DNA of 64,000 bases from an uncultured Cellulomonadaceae bacterium (GTDB lineage Bacteria > Actinomycetota > Actinomycetes > Actinomycetales > Cellulomonadaceae): positions 124,001 to 188,000 of the forward strand of contig CANLXM010000003.1 of the NCBI GenBank assembly GCA_947495165.1. Reading direction: 5' to 3'. The notes under the pieces were generated by a model, which saw only the letters and a program-made list of their open reading frames with translations, was not told the origin of the DNA and did no database searches. Shown here in pieces: positions 18,630-26,361 of this stretch. Numbering within the stretch: position 1 is the first letter of the stretch; each line of letters starts with the position of its first letter. Both the position numbers and the translations under genes were made by a program.

Positions 18630-19664
18630 ATGGCCGGCACCCGCGTGACCCTGCCCGACGTCGCCGCCCGCGCCGGTGTGTCCCTCGGCTCCGCCTCCCG
18701 CGCCCTGCACGGCACCGGCGCCAGCCCCGCGATGGTCGAGCGCGTCCGCGCCGCCGCCGCCGAGCTCGGCTACCAGCCCGACGCCACCGGGCGCTCGCTG
18801 CGCATGCGCAAGACGTTCCAGATCGCCTTCGCCGTCGCCGACATCGGCAACCCGGTCTACGTCGAGATGATGACCGCCATCCAGTCCGTCGTCGCCGAGC
18901 GCGGCTACCGGCTCGTCGTCGCCAGCACCGGCGGGTCGGCGCAGTCCACGGCCGAGCTCGTCGCGGGCCTCGCCGCGGGCCTCGTCGACGGCCTCATCCT
19001 CAGCCCGCTGCGGACGAGCCCCGAGCTGGGCCAGCAGCTGACGTCGTCGGGCATGCCCGTGGTCGTGATCGGCCGCACGGGGGAGTCGACCCTCGACACC
19101 GTGACGACCGACTCGGCCGGGGGCATCGGCCAGGCGGTCGACCACCTGCTGGCGCTGGGGCACCGCCGCATCGCCTTCCTCAACGGCCCCCTGGACACGA
19201 CGCCCGGCGAGGCACGCCAGCGCGGCTTCGACGCGGCAGCCCCGGCGATGGCCGCCGTGGGCGCCCAGGCCGTCGAGTGCCGCGTCGCGGCCGACTTCAC
19301 CGTCGCGGCCGGGCTCGACGCGGCCCGTGCGCTCCTCGACGAGCACCCCGGGCAGATCGACGCCCTCGTCGCCGCCAACGACCTGCTCGCCGTGGGCGTC
19401 ATCAAGGCGGCCGTCGAGCGCGGCCTGTCCGTGCCGGGCGACCTCGCCGTGACCGGCATGGACGACACCGAGCTCGCGAGCGTCTTCCAGCCCAGCCTCA
19501 CCAGCGTCTCCCTGCGCTCGAGCGAGCGTGGCCGCGCCGCCGCGACGCTGCTGCTCGAGCGGCTCGCCGACCCCGACCGCGCCGCCACCACCGTCACGGT
19601 CGCGCCCGCGCTCATCAGCCGCGAGTCCTCATCCACCCTCACCGACGAGGAGGTCGCCCGATGA
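18630..19664 (+). CDS. LacI-family regulator, first gene of the catabolic operon
   Basis: 344 residues. N-terminal helix-turn-helix (VTLPDVAARAGVSLGSASRAL), hinge region to about residue 60, then a ribose-binding-like effector domain ending with DDTELASVFQPSLTSVSL. The start has a strong AGGAGG ribosome site at 18618-18623. It overlaps the first permease gene by 4 bp, so regulator and transporter are cotranscribed; the perfect operator 65 bp upstream indicates autoregulation. The inducer is unknown and would be the transported compound or a breakdown product. Confidence 0.95.
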   Translation: MAGTRVTLPDVAARAGVSLGSASRALHGTGASPAMVERVRAAAAELGYQPDATGRSLRMRKTFQIAFAVADIGNPVYVEMMTAIQSVVAERGYRLVVASTGGSAQSTAELVAGLAAGLVDGLILSPLRTSPELGQQLTSSGMPVVVIGRTGESTLDTVTTDSAGGIGQAVDHLLALGHRRIAFLNGPLDTTPGEARQRGFDAAAPAMAAVGAQAVECRVAADFTVAAGLDAARALLDEHPGQIDALVAANDLLAVGVIKAAVERGLSVPGDLAVTGMDDTELASVFQPSLTSVSLRSSERGRAAATLLLERLADPDRAATTVTVAPALISRESSSTLTDEEVAR

Positions 19665-20599
19665 CCGACACGGCCACCCGGCGCAAGCCTGACGACGTCG
19701 CGCGTCAGCCCACCGGCGGGCTCGCCAAGGCGCGGCGCCGTGAGGCGATCAGCCTGGTGCTGCCCTCGCTCCTGCCCGTGCTCGTCCTCTCGGTCGCACC
19801 CCTGGTCATGGGTATCGCGCTCGCGTTCACCGACGCGCGGCTGGTGCGGAACCCGGAGTACGAGGTCGTCGGGCTCGAGAACTTCGAGCGCCTCCTCGAC
19901 AACGGGTTCTTCTGGGACTCGTTCCGCATCGGCATGATCTGGGCGGTCTCGGTGACGCTGCTGCAGCTGCTCGCCGGCCTCGGTCTCGCGCTGCTGCTCA
20001 ACTCCAACCTGCGGTTCCAGGGCCTGACGCGCGTGCTCGCGCTCATCCCGTGGGCGATGCCGCCGGTGGTCGTGTCGATCATGTGGCGGATGATCTACTC
20101 GCCCAACGCCGGCCCGCTGAACGCGTTCCTCGGCACGCTCGGGCTGCCGGACGACACGAACTGGCTCGCGAACTTCACCACCGCCCTGCCCGCGGTGATC
20201 GTCGTCGGCGTCTGGGTCGGCATGCCGCAGACCACCGTGACGCTGCTGGCGGGCCTGCAGCAGATCCCGGGCGAGCTGTTCGAGGCGGCGAGCGTCGACG
20301 GCGCCTCCGCCTGGCAGCGCTTCACCGCCGTGACCTGGCCGAGCCTGCGGCCCATCGTCACGTCGATCACCTCGCTGAACTTCATCTGGAACTTCAACTC
20401 GTTCAGCCTCGTGTACGTCCTCACCGAGGGCGGTCCCGGCGGCAAGACGATGCTCCCGATGCTGTTCACGTACCTCGAGGCGTTCAAGAACCGGAACATC
20501 GGCTACGCCGCGGCGATGGGCGTGGTGCTCGTCGTCGTCGTCGTGCTGCTGCTGTCCGTCTACCTGTGGTCGCAGTTCCGCGACGAGAAGGAGTCCTGA
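19661..20599 (+). CDS. Carbohydrate ABC transporter permease, MalF type
   Basis: 312 residues, six predicted helices after a basic cytoplasmic N-terminus. The ATPase-contacting loop reads ELFEAASVDGASAWQRF. Belongs to CUT1-type importers for oligosaccharides, glycosides or glycerophosphodiesters. Its start overlaps the lacI-type gene by 4 bp and it is followed 2 bp later by the second permease. No ATPase gene is in the operon, so a shared ATPase is presumed. Substrate not predictable from this protein. Confidence 0.95.
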   Translation: MTDTATRRKPDDVARQPTGGLAKARRREAISLVLPSLLPVLVLSVAPLVMGIALAFTDARLVRNPEYEVVGLENFERLLDNGFFWDSFRIGMIWAVSVTLLQLLAGLGLALLLNSNLRFQGLTRVLALIPWAMPPVVVSIMWRMIYSPNAGPLNAFLGTLGLPDDTNWLANFTTALPAVIVVGVWVGMPQTTVTLLAGLQQIPGELFEAASVDGASAWQRFTAVTWPSLRPIVTSITSLNFIWNFNSFSLVYVLTEGGPGGKTMLPMLFTYLEAFKNRNIGYAAAMGVVLVVVVVLLLSVYLWSQFRDEKES

Positions 20600-20601
20600 G
20601 C

Positions 20602-21432
20602 ATGCGAGCAGCCATGGTCCGGCCAGCCCAGTACCTCGGCCTCCTTTTCTACATCGTCTTCCTCGGCTTCCCCCTGCTGTGGCTGATCTCCGCGTCGCTC
20701 AAGTCGTCGGGCGAGCTCAACTCGCTGACCGTCAGCCTGATCCCGCAGCACTTCGAGTGGAGCAACTTCTCCCAGGCGCTCGAGCGTCAGGGCCTCGTGC
20801 GCTCGGCGGGGAACTCGCTCGTCGTCGCGCTCGTCTCGACGGTTCTCGTGATCGTCATCGCGCTCCCGGGTGCCTACGTCCTGGCCAGGTTCAAGGGCTG
20901 GGCGCGCACGGTCGGGACGGGGTGGATCCTCGTGAGCCAGGTGTTCCCGGTCATCCTGGTGATCCTGCCGCTGTTCCTCATCCTGCGGACCATCGGGCTC
21001 AACGACTCGCTCGTCGGCCTCACGCTCGTGCACACCACGTACACGCTGCCGTTCGCCCTGTGGATGCTGCAGGGGTACGTCTCCTCCATCCCGGTCGACC
21101 TCGAGGAGGCCGGCTCGATGGACGGCGCGAGCCGCGGCACCGTGCTGCGGCAGATCGTCTTCCCGCTGCTGCGCCCGGGGATCGTCGCGACCGCGATGTT
21201 CTCGTTCGTCTCGTCCTGGAACGAGTTCTTCTTCGCCCTCGTGCTGCTCCAGTCACCGGACAACTACACGTTGCCCATCACGCTGAAGATGTTCATCGGC
21301 GGCGAGGGCAAGGTCGCTCTGGGGCCCCTGGCGGCGGGCTCCGTGCTCGCCGCGATCCCCAGCATCGTCTTCTTCTCGATCATGCAGAAGAGGCTCACCG
21401 GCGGGCTCCTCGCCGGAGCCGTCAAAGGTTGA
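20602..21432 (+). CDS. Carbohydrate ABC transporter permease, MalG type
   Basis: 276 residues, six predicted helices, with the EAA loop DLEEAGSMDGASRGTVL and the C-terminal SSWNEFFFALVL segment usual in MalG-like permeases. The ATG was chosen because it follows the preceding stop by 2 bp with GAAGGAG just before that stop as ribosome site. It forms the translocation pore with the upstream permease. Confidence 0.95.
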   Translation: MRAAMVRPAQYLGLLFYIVFLGFPLLWLISASLKSSGELNSLTVSLIPQHFEWSNFSQALERQGLVRSAGNSLVVALVSTVLVIVIALPGAYVLARFKGWARTVGTGWILVSQVFPVILVILPLFLILRTIGLNDSLVGLTLVHTTYTLPFALWMLQGYVSSIPVDLEEAGSMDGASRGTVLRQIVFPLLRPGIVATAMFSFVSSWNEFFFALVLLQSPDNYTLPITLKMFIGGEGKVALGPLAAGSVLAAIPSIVFFSIMQKRLTGGLLAGAVKG

Positions 21433-21459
21433 CCAGTCCCACCTCGAAAGGAACAAGAC

Positions 21460-22737
21460 ATGCACAAGCGTGGAGCTTTCACTGTCGCAAGCCTCACCGC
21501 CGGCGTCCTCCTGCTGTCCGCCTGCGGCGGCTCCGACGACCCGGCGGAGGGTGACGGTCCCGTCACCCTCAGCTTCCAGTCGCTGTCCGACCAGCCGGCC
21601 GCGATCGCCGCGACCGAGGCCATCGTCGCGGACTGGAACAAGGCCAACGCCGACGTCCAGGTCGAGATCGTCCCCGCCGGGTGGGACGGCATCTACGACA
21701 AGCTCATCACCCAGTTCAACGGGGGAGCGGCGCCGGACATCATCCACTACGAGGCCGCGAGCATCGTGCCCTTCGCCGTGGACGGCTACCTCGCCGACCT
21801 CACCGAGCTCATGTCCGACGAGCGCATCGCCGACATCCCCGAGGGCATCCTCGACACGGTCACCGTGGACGGAAAGGTGATCGCGTACCCGACCGAGCTG
21901 CAGTCCTACATGGTGTTCGCCAACACGACGCTGCTCGAGGAGGCCGGCGTCGAGATCCCCACGGGCGAGACGATGACCTGGGACCAGCTGCAGGAGATCG
22001 CGACCAAGGCCACCGGCGACGGCGTGCACGGCCTGGGGTGGGGCCTCAAGAGCCCGACCGCGGCGTTCATGACCATGGGTCCGAACTTTGGCGGCACCTA
22101 CTTCGAGGGCACCGGCGCGGACGCGAGCCTCATGGTCGGCGAGGGCGAGCTGGCCATCCCCACGCTCGTGGGCGAGATGAAGGAGGAGGGCACGATCCTG
22201 CCGGTGAGCCTCACGCAGTCCGGCTCGGAGGTGCTCGCCTCGTTCTACGCCGGTGACATCGCGATGACCATCCAGGGTTCCTTCCAGGCGGCCAACATCG
22301 CCAACGACGCTCCTGAGGGCTTCGAGTGGACGGTCCTGCCGCCCCTCGAGGGCCCTGACGGCGCCGGGCAGGCGGCCAACCCGCAGACCCTGAGCGTGAA
22401 CGTCGACTCCGAGCACGTCGAGGAGTCGGCCGAGTTCCTCGAATTCTTCACGCAGGCGGAGAACCTCGCGGCGCTGAACGAGGCCGACGCGCTCATCCCC
22501 GCGACGACGTCGGCGCAGGAGCTCATGGCCGAGAACCTCGCCGGTGAGCCGGGCTGGGAGACGGTGCTGTCGTCCGGGCAGCACTTCACCTCGGCGCCGT
22601 ACCTGTTCGTGGACGCGTACGCGCAGTGGAAGGACACCGTCGCGACGCCGGCGTTCCAGCGCTTCCTCGCCGGGGAGACCGACAGCGCGGCGCTGGGCGA
22701 CGAGCTCACCGCCGGCTGGGACGAGATCACCGGCTGA
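21460..22737 (+). CDS. Extracellular solute-binding lipoprotein of the catabolic operon
   Basis: 425 residues. Lipoprotein signal MHKRG, hydrophobic core, lipobox LSAC with Cys22, then a Gly/Asp linker. The body is a family 1 binding protein (VTLSFQSLSDQPAAI; ADWNKANADVQVEIV). The ribosome site is GAAAGGA at 21446-21452, 7 bases before the ATG. It supplies the importer made by the two preceding permeases. A strong hairpin follows the stop, probably giving the binding protein a higher mRNA level than the enzymes. Ligand unknown. Confidence 0.95.
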   Translation: MHKRGAFTVASLTAGVLLLSACGGSDDPAEGDGPVTLSFQSLSDQPAAIAATEAIVADWNKANADVQVEIVPAGWDGIYDKLITQFNGGAAPDIIHYEAASIVPFAVDGYLADLTELMSDERIADIPEGILDTVTVDGKVIAYPTELQSYMVFANTTLLEEAGVEIPTGETMTWDQLQEIATKATGDGVHGLGWGLKSPTAAFMTMGPNFGGTYFEGTGADASLMVGEGELAIPTLVGEMKEEGTILPVSLTQSGSEVLASFYAGDIAMTIQGSFQAANIANDAPEGFEWTVLPPLEGPDGAGQAANPQTLSVNVDSEHVEESAEFLEFFTQAENLAALNEADALIPATTSAQELMAENLAGEPGWETVLSSGQHFTSAPYLFVDAYAQWKDTVATPAFQRFLAGETDSAALGDELTAGWDEITG

Positions 22738-22744
22738 CCCCTGG

Positions 22745-22770
22745 CGGGCGCCCGCTGCGGCGGGCGCCCG
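22745..22770 (+). terminator. Intercistronic hairpin after the binding-protein gene (attenuator or mRNA stabiliser)
   Basis: CGGGCGCCCGC (22745-22755) pairs perfectly with GCGGGCGCCCG (22760-22770) around the loop TGCG. No U-run follows, and the operon continues 90 bp later, so partial termination or 3'-end protection is more likely than full termination. Confidence 0.65.
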
Positions 22771-22859
22771 GCCCGACGGGCGCGCCGCGCCCCGCAGCAC
22801 CGCCGGCACGCGCCGGCCACAGCACGCCCCACGGCGTGACCCGATGAACGGAGGACAAG

Positions 22860-24023
22860 GTGGACTGGCTCAAGGACCGATCGGTCGCGGTGATCACGGG
22901 GGCAGCGGTCGGCGACGCCCTGGGAGGTGCGACCGAGGGCTGGACCCCGGAGCAGATCGAGGAGCGCCACTCCGGCCGCGTCACGGGCATCGTCGGGCCC
23001 TACTACGAGAACTGGCGCGACGCCCGCCCCATCGCGCCGTACCACAAGGGCGACGGGCACATCACGGACGACACCCTCATGACGCAGGCGCTCGTGGAGG
23101 TCTACGCCAAGCGGCGCGACCACCTCGACGCGTACGCGGTCGCCGAAGACCTTGTGCCGCTGATGATCGGCGAGCCGCGCTGGATCCCCGAGCTGGAGAC
23201 GAGCGCGCTGATCCTGCAGCGGGTGTTCCTCGCCGAGAAGTGGATCGTCGCGCGCCTGCACTACGGGCACGTCGACCCGCGCGAGGCCGGCGTCGGGAAC
23301 ATCGTGAACTGCGGCGCCGCGATGTACATGGCGCCCGTGGGACTGGCCAACGCGGGCGATCCCCGGGCCGCCTACGCGGAGGCGATCGACGTGGCCGGTG
23401 CCCACCAGTCCAGCTACGGGCGCGAGGCCGCCGGGGTGTTCGCCGCCGGGGTCGCCGCTGCCGTGACGCCGGGGGCCACCGTGCAGGACGCGGTGGACGC
23501 GATGCTCGCTGTCGCGCACGACGGCACCGCCGATGCCCTGGCCGCCGTCGTCGAGGCCATGGCGACCCGGACCGGACCGCCCGAGGGTGACGAGGCGGAG
23601 CGTGAGCTGGCCCGGCAGATCCGCGAGGCCGTCGCCCCCTTCGACTCGGTCGGGCCCGAGTACCGCCAGATGTCCCGCGACGCCCGCCGCCCCTCGCGCA
23701 CCAAGGCGATCGAGGAGCTGCCCGCCGCTGTGGGGTTCCTGCTCGCGCACGGCGGGGACTTCCGCGGCGCGGTCCTCGGGGCCGTGAACTACGGGCGCGA
23801 CGCGGACTCGATCGCCGTGATGGCCGGGGCGATCGCCGCGGGCCTGGGCGGCTCCGCCGTCGTGCCGCGCGAGTGGATCGAGGAGATCGAGCGCGCCTCC
23901 CGCACGGACGTGACGGCCACGGGCGAGCTCATGGCGGACGCGGCGCGGGACATCCTGGCGCGCGACCGCGACCGGGCCCAAGCCCGCCTCGATCAGCTCG
24001 CGACGCTGGACGCCGGCCGATGA
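22860..24023 (+). CDS. ADP-ribosylglycohydrolase-family protein (first of two)
   Basis: 387 residues. All-alpha ADP-ribosylglycohydrolase (DraG/ARH) fold: GAAVGDALGGATEG near residues 14-27, the metal-binding HITDDT (Asp70, Asp71, Thr72) and the second metal site GRDADS (Asp314, Asp316), so it appears catalytically intact. Family members hydrolyse N- or O-glycosidic bonds to ADP-ribose using two Mg ions. Here the setting of sugar importer, sugar kinase and CoA enzymes suggests a small glycoside or riboside rather than a modified protein. GTG start with GGAGGA at 22851-22856. Overlaps the next gene by 4 bp. Confidence 0.88.
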   Translation: MDWLKDRSVAVITGAAVGDALGGATEGWTPEQIEERHSGRVTGIVGPYYENWRDARPIAPYHKGDGHITDDTLMTQALVEVYAKRRDHLDAYAVAEDLVPLMIGEPRWIPELETSALILQRVFLAEKWIVARLHYGHVDPREAGVGNIVNCGAAMYMAPVGLANAGDPRAAYAEAIDVAGAHQSSYGREAAGVFAAGVAAAVTPGATVQDAVDAMLAVAHDGTADALAAVVEAMATRTGPPEGDEAERELARQIREAVAPFDSVGPEYRQMSRDARRPSRTKAIEELPAAVGFLLAHGGDFRGAVLGAVNYGRDADSIAVMAGAIAAGLGGSAVVPREWIEEIERASRTDVTATGELMADAARDILARDRDRAQARLDQLATLDAGR

Positions 24024-25375
24024 GGCTCACCTGGGTGCAGCCCGAGGACCTGCTCGCCCACGAGCTCGTCCAGGCCGCGGCCGAGGGCACCGACGTCCGC
24101 GCCCAGGCGCGGCGGTGGCAGAAGGCCGGCGGGTCGCTCGAGCCGGCGGTGAGCGGCGCGAGCGCCGTGCCCGCCGACGACGCGACCCGCGCGGTCGCCC
24201 GTGCGCTGATGGACGAGCTCGACGCGCTCGAGGCGCCGGCGCACCCGGACGAGCCGGACGGCTGGGACGAGATCCTCGCAGTGCTCCCGGGTGCCCCCGC
24301 GCTCGCGGCCCCCGGCGACGACCTGGCGGCCCGGATCGAGGCCGCGTGGACGGGCCGGGCGGTCGGCTGCCTGCTTGGCAAGCCGGTGGAGAAGATCCCG
24401 CGTGCCGGCATCGAGGAGATCACCCGGGCCACCGGGACCTGGCCGGTCACCGGCTACTTCACCGCCCGCGGCCTGCCCGACGACGTTGCAGCCCGCTGGC
24501 CGTGGAACCGGCGGAGCGCGCCCACCTCGCTCGCCGAGAACATCGACGGGATGCCCGAGGACGACGACCTCAACTACCCCCTGCTCGCCCTGACCCTCCT
24601 CGAGCACCATGGCGCGGCGCTGACCACCGACGACGTTGCGAAGGCCTGGCTCGACAACCTCCCCGCCGGGCGCGTGTTCACCGCGGAGCGGGTGGCGTAC
24701 CGCAACCTCCTCGCCGGCCACGACGCCCCGCGCACCGCGACCCACCAGAACCCGTTCCGGGAGTGGATCGGCGCGCTCATCCGCACCGACGTGTACGGCT
24801 GGACCCGTCCCGGCGACCTGCGCGGCGCGGCCCGGCTGGCTTGGGTGGACGCGCGCCTGAGTCACACGCGCAACGGTGTGTACGGCGCGATGTGGGCGGC
24901 TGCGCTCGGGTCCGCGGCCCTGGTGGCCGGCTCCGTGAGCGAGGCGCTCGACGCCGCCAGCGCCGTCGTGCCCCCGCGCTCCCGTCTGGCTGAGGCGATC
25001 GCGCTCGGACGACGTGCGGGCCGCGAGGCGCCGGACGACGCCGGCGCACTCGACGCGCTGCACGAGGCCTACGGCCACCTGCACTGGGTGCACGTGCTCA
25101 ACAACGCGGCCGTCGTGGCCTGCGCCCTCGAGCGCGGCCGGGGCGACCTGACCGCGAGCATCGGTCTGGCCGTCATGGCCGGCTGGGACACCGACTCCGC
25201 CGGCGCGACCGTCGGGGGAGTGGTGGGTGCCGTCGGTGGACCTGCGGTGATCGAGGACCGCTGGAGCGCGCCGCTGCGAGGGGTCGTCGCCACCTCGCTG
25301 CCCGGCTCGAGCGAGCACCGGCTGACCGACCTCGCCGCGCGCACGGTCGCCCTGGTCGACCGGAGCGCGTCGTGA
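24020..25375 (+). CDS. ADP-ribosylglycohydrolase-family protein (second, with N-terminal extension)
   Basis: 451 residues. A helical N-terminal extension of about 105 residues precedes the glycohydrolase domain (AAWTGRAVGCLLGKPVEKIP). The first metal site is recast as MPEDDDLNY and the second as GWDTDSAGATVGG, both keeping acidic residues, so activity is plausible but with altered geometry compared with the upstream paralogue. The two are clearly diverged and not a recent duplication. Coupled by 4-bp overlaps to both neighbours. It may act on a different glycosidic bond of the same imported compound, or the two may form a complex (inference). Confidence 0.85.
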   Translation: MRLTWVQPEDLLAHELVQAAAEGTDVRAQARRWQKAGGSLEPAVSGASAVPADDATRAVARALMDELDALEAPAHPDEPDGWDEILAVLPGAPALAAPGDDLAARIEAAWTGRAVGCLLGKPVEKIPRAGIEEITRATGTWPVTGYFTARGLPDDVAARWPWNRRSAPTSLAENIDGMPEDDDLNYPLLALTLLEHHGAALTTDDVAKAWLDNLPAGRVFTAERVAYRNLLAGHDAPRTATHQNPFREWIGALIRTDVYGWTRPGDLRGAARLAWVDARLSHTRNGVYGAMWAAALGSAALVAGSVSEALDAASAVVPPRSRLAEAIALGRRAGREAPDDAGALDALHEAYGHLHWVHVLNNAAVVACALERGRGDLTASIGLAVMAGWDTDSAGATVGGVVGAVGGPAVIEDRWSAPLRGVVATSLPGSSEHRLTDLAARTVALVDRSAS

Positions 25376-26361
25376 GCGGGCTGCTGAGCGTCGGGGACCC
25401 GCCGGAGCCAGCCGTCGTCGTCGTCGGGAGCGCGAACCTCGACCTCGTGGTGCCCGTGCCGCGACACGCCGGCGCGGGCGAGACCATCCTGGGCGGCCTG
25501 CTCGCGCGCAACGCGGGCGGCAAAGGCGCCAACCAGGCAGTCGCGAGCGCCCGCGCGGGCGGGGCGTCGACCACGTTCGTCGGGGCGGTGGGCGACGACG
25601 ACGGCGCTGAGCTCCTCGCCTCGTCCCTCGCCGACGCCGGGGTGCGGACCGACCTCCTGCGCCGCGTCGACGTGCCGACCGGCATCGCGATGATCTCGGT
25701 GAGTCCCGACGGCGAGAACGCGATCGTCGTCGCGCCCGGCGCGAACGGCGAGGTCCGGGTCGACGGCGAGGTCGCCGAGCGGATCGCCGCGTGCCACGTG
25801 CTGCTCGCCCAGCTCGAGGTGCCGCAGGAGGTCGTGCTCGCCGCCGCGCGGGCCCGGCGACCCGGCGCCCGGTTCGTGCTGAACGCAGCGCCGTCCGCGG
25901 CCCTCGTCTCCGGGCTGCTGGAGGAGATCGACGTGCTCGTCGTCAACGAGCACGAGGCGCGCGACCTGGTAGCCGGCGCGGACGGCGGCACGCGCGGCGG
26001 CGACGGCGCGGGAGCCCTGGACCCCGGCGCGCTCGCCGCGGCGCTGCTCACCCACGTGCCCGCCGTCGTCGTCACGCTCGGCGGCCAGGGCGCGATCGTC
26101 GCCGCGCGCGAGGCGCAGCCGGTGCTCGTGCCCGCCCACGCCGTCCGCCCCGTCGACACGACCGGCGCCGGGGACACCTTCTGCGGGGTTCTCGCCGCCG
26201 CGCTCGCGACCGGCGACGACCTCGTGGCCGCTGCCGGCCGTGCGAGCGCCGCCGGTGCCCTCGCCGTCACCCGTCCGGGCGCCCAGAGCGCCGTTCCCAC
26301 CCACGACGAGGTCTCCGCGCTCTGGACGAGCACGCCGAGGCCTGCGGAGCCGCTCCCATGA
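25372..26361 (+). CDS. Ribokinase-type PfkB-family carbohydrate kinase
   Basis: 329 residues. PfkB signatures: the N-terminal GSANLDLVVPVP, substrate-binding NAGGKGANQAVASARAGG, and the C-terminal DTTGAGDTFCGVLAA containing the anion hole and catalytic Asp. This pattern is closest to ribokinase, which makes ribose 5-phosphate from ribose and ATP. In this operon it would phosphorylate the sugar freed by the glycohydrolases. Specificity between ribose and other pentoses or nucleosides is not fixed by motif. GTG start, 4-bp overlaps at both ends. Confidence 0.9.
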   Translation: MSGLLSVGDPPEPAVVVVGSANLDLVVPVPRHAGAGETILGGLLARNAGGKGANQAVASARAGGASTTFVGAVGDDDGAELLASSLADAGVRTDLLRRVDVPTGIAMISVSPDGENAIVVAPGANGEVRVDGEVAERIAACHVLLAQLEVPQEVVLAAARARRPGARFVLNAAPSAALVSGLLEEIDVLVVNEHEARDLVAGADGGTRGGDGAGALDPGALAAALLTHVPAVVVTLGGQGAIVAAREAQPVLVPAHAVRPVDTTGAGDTFCGVLAAALATGDDLVAAAGRASAAGALAVTRPGAQSAVPTHDEVSALWTSTPRPAEPLP

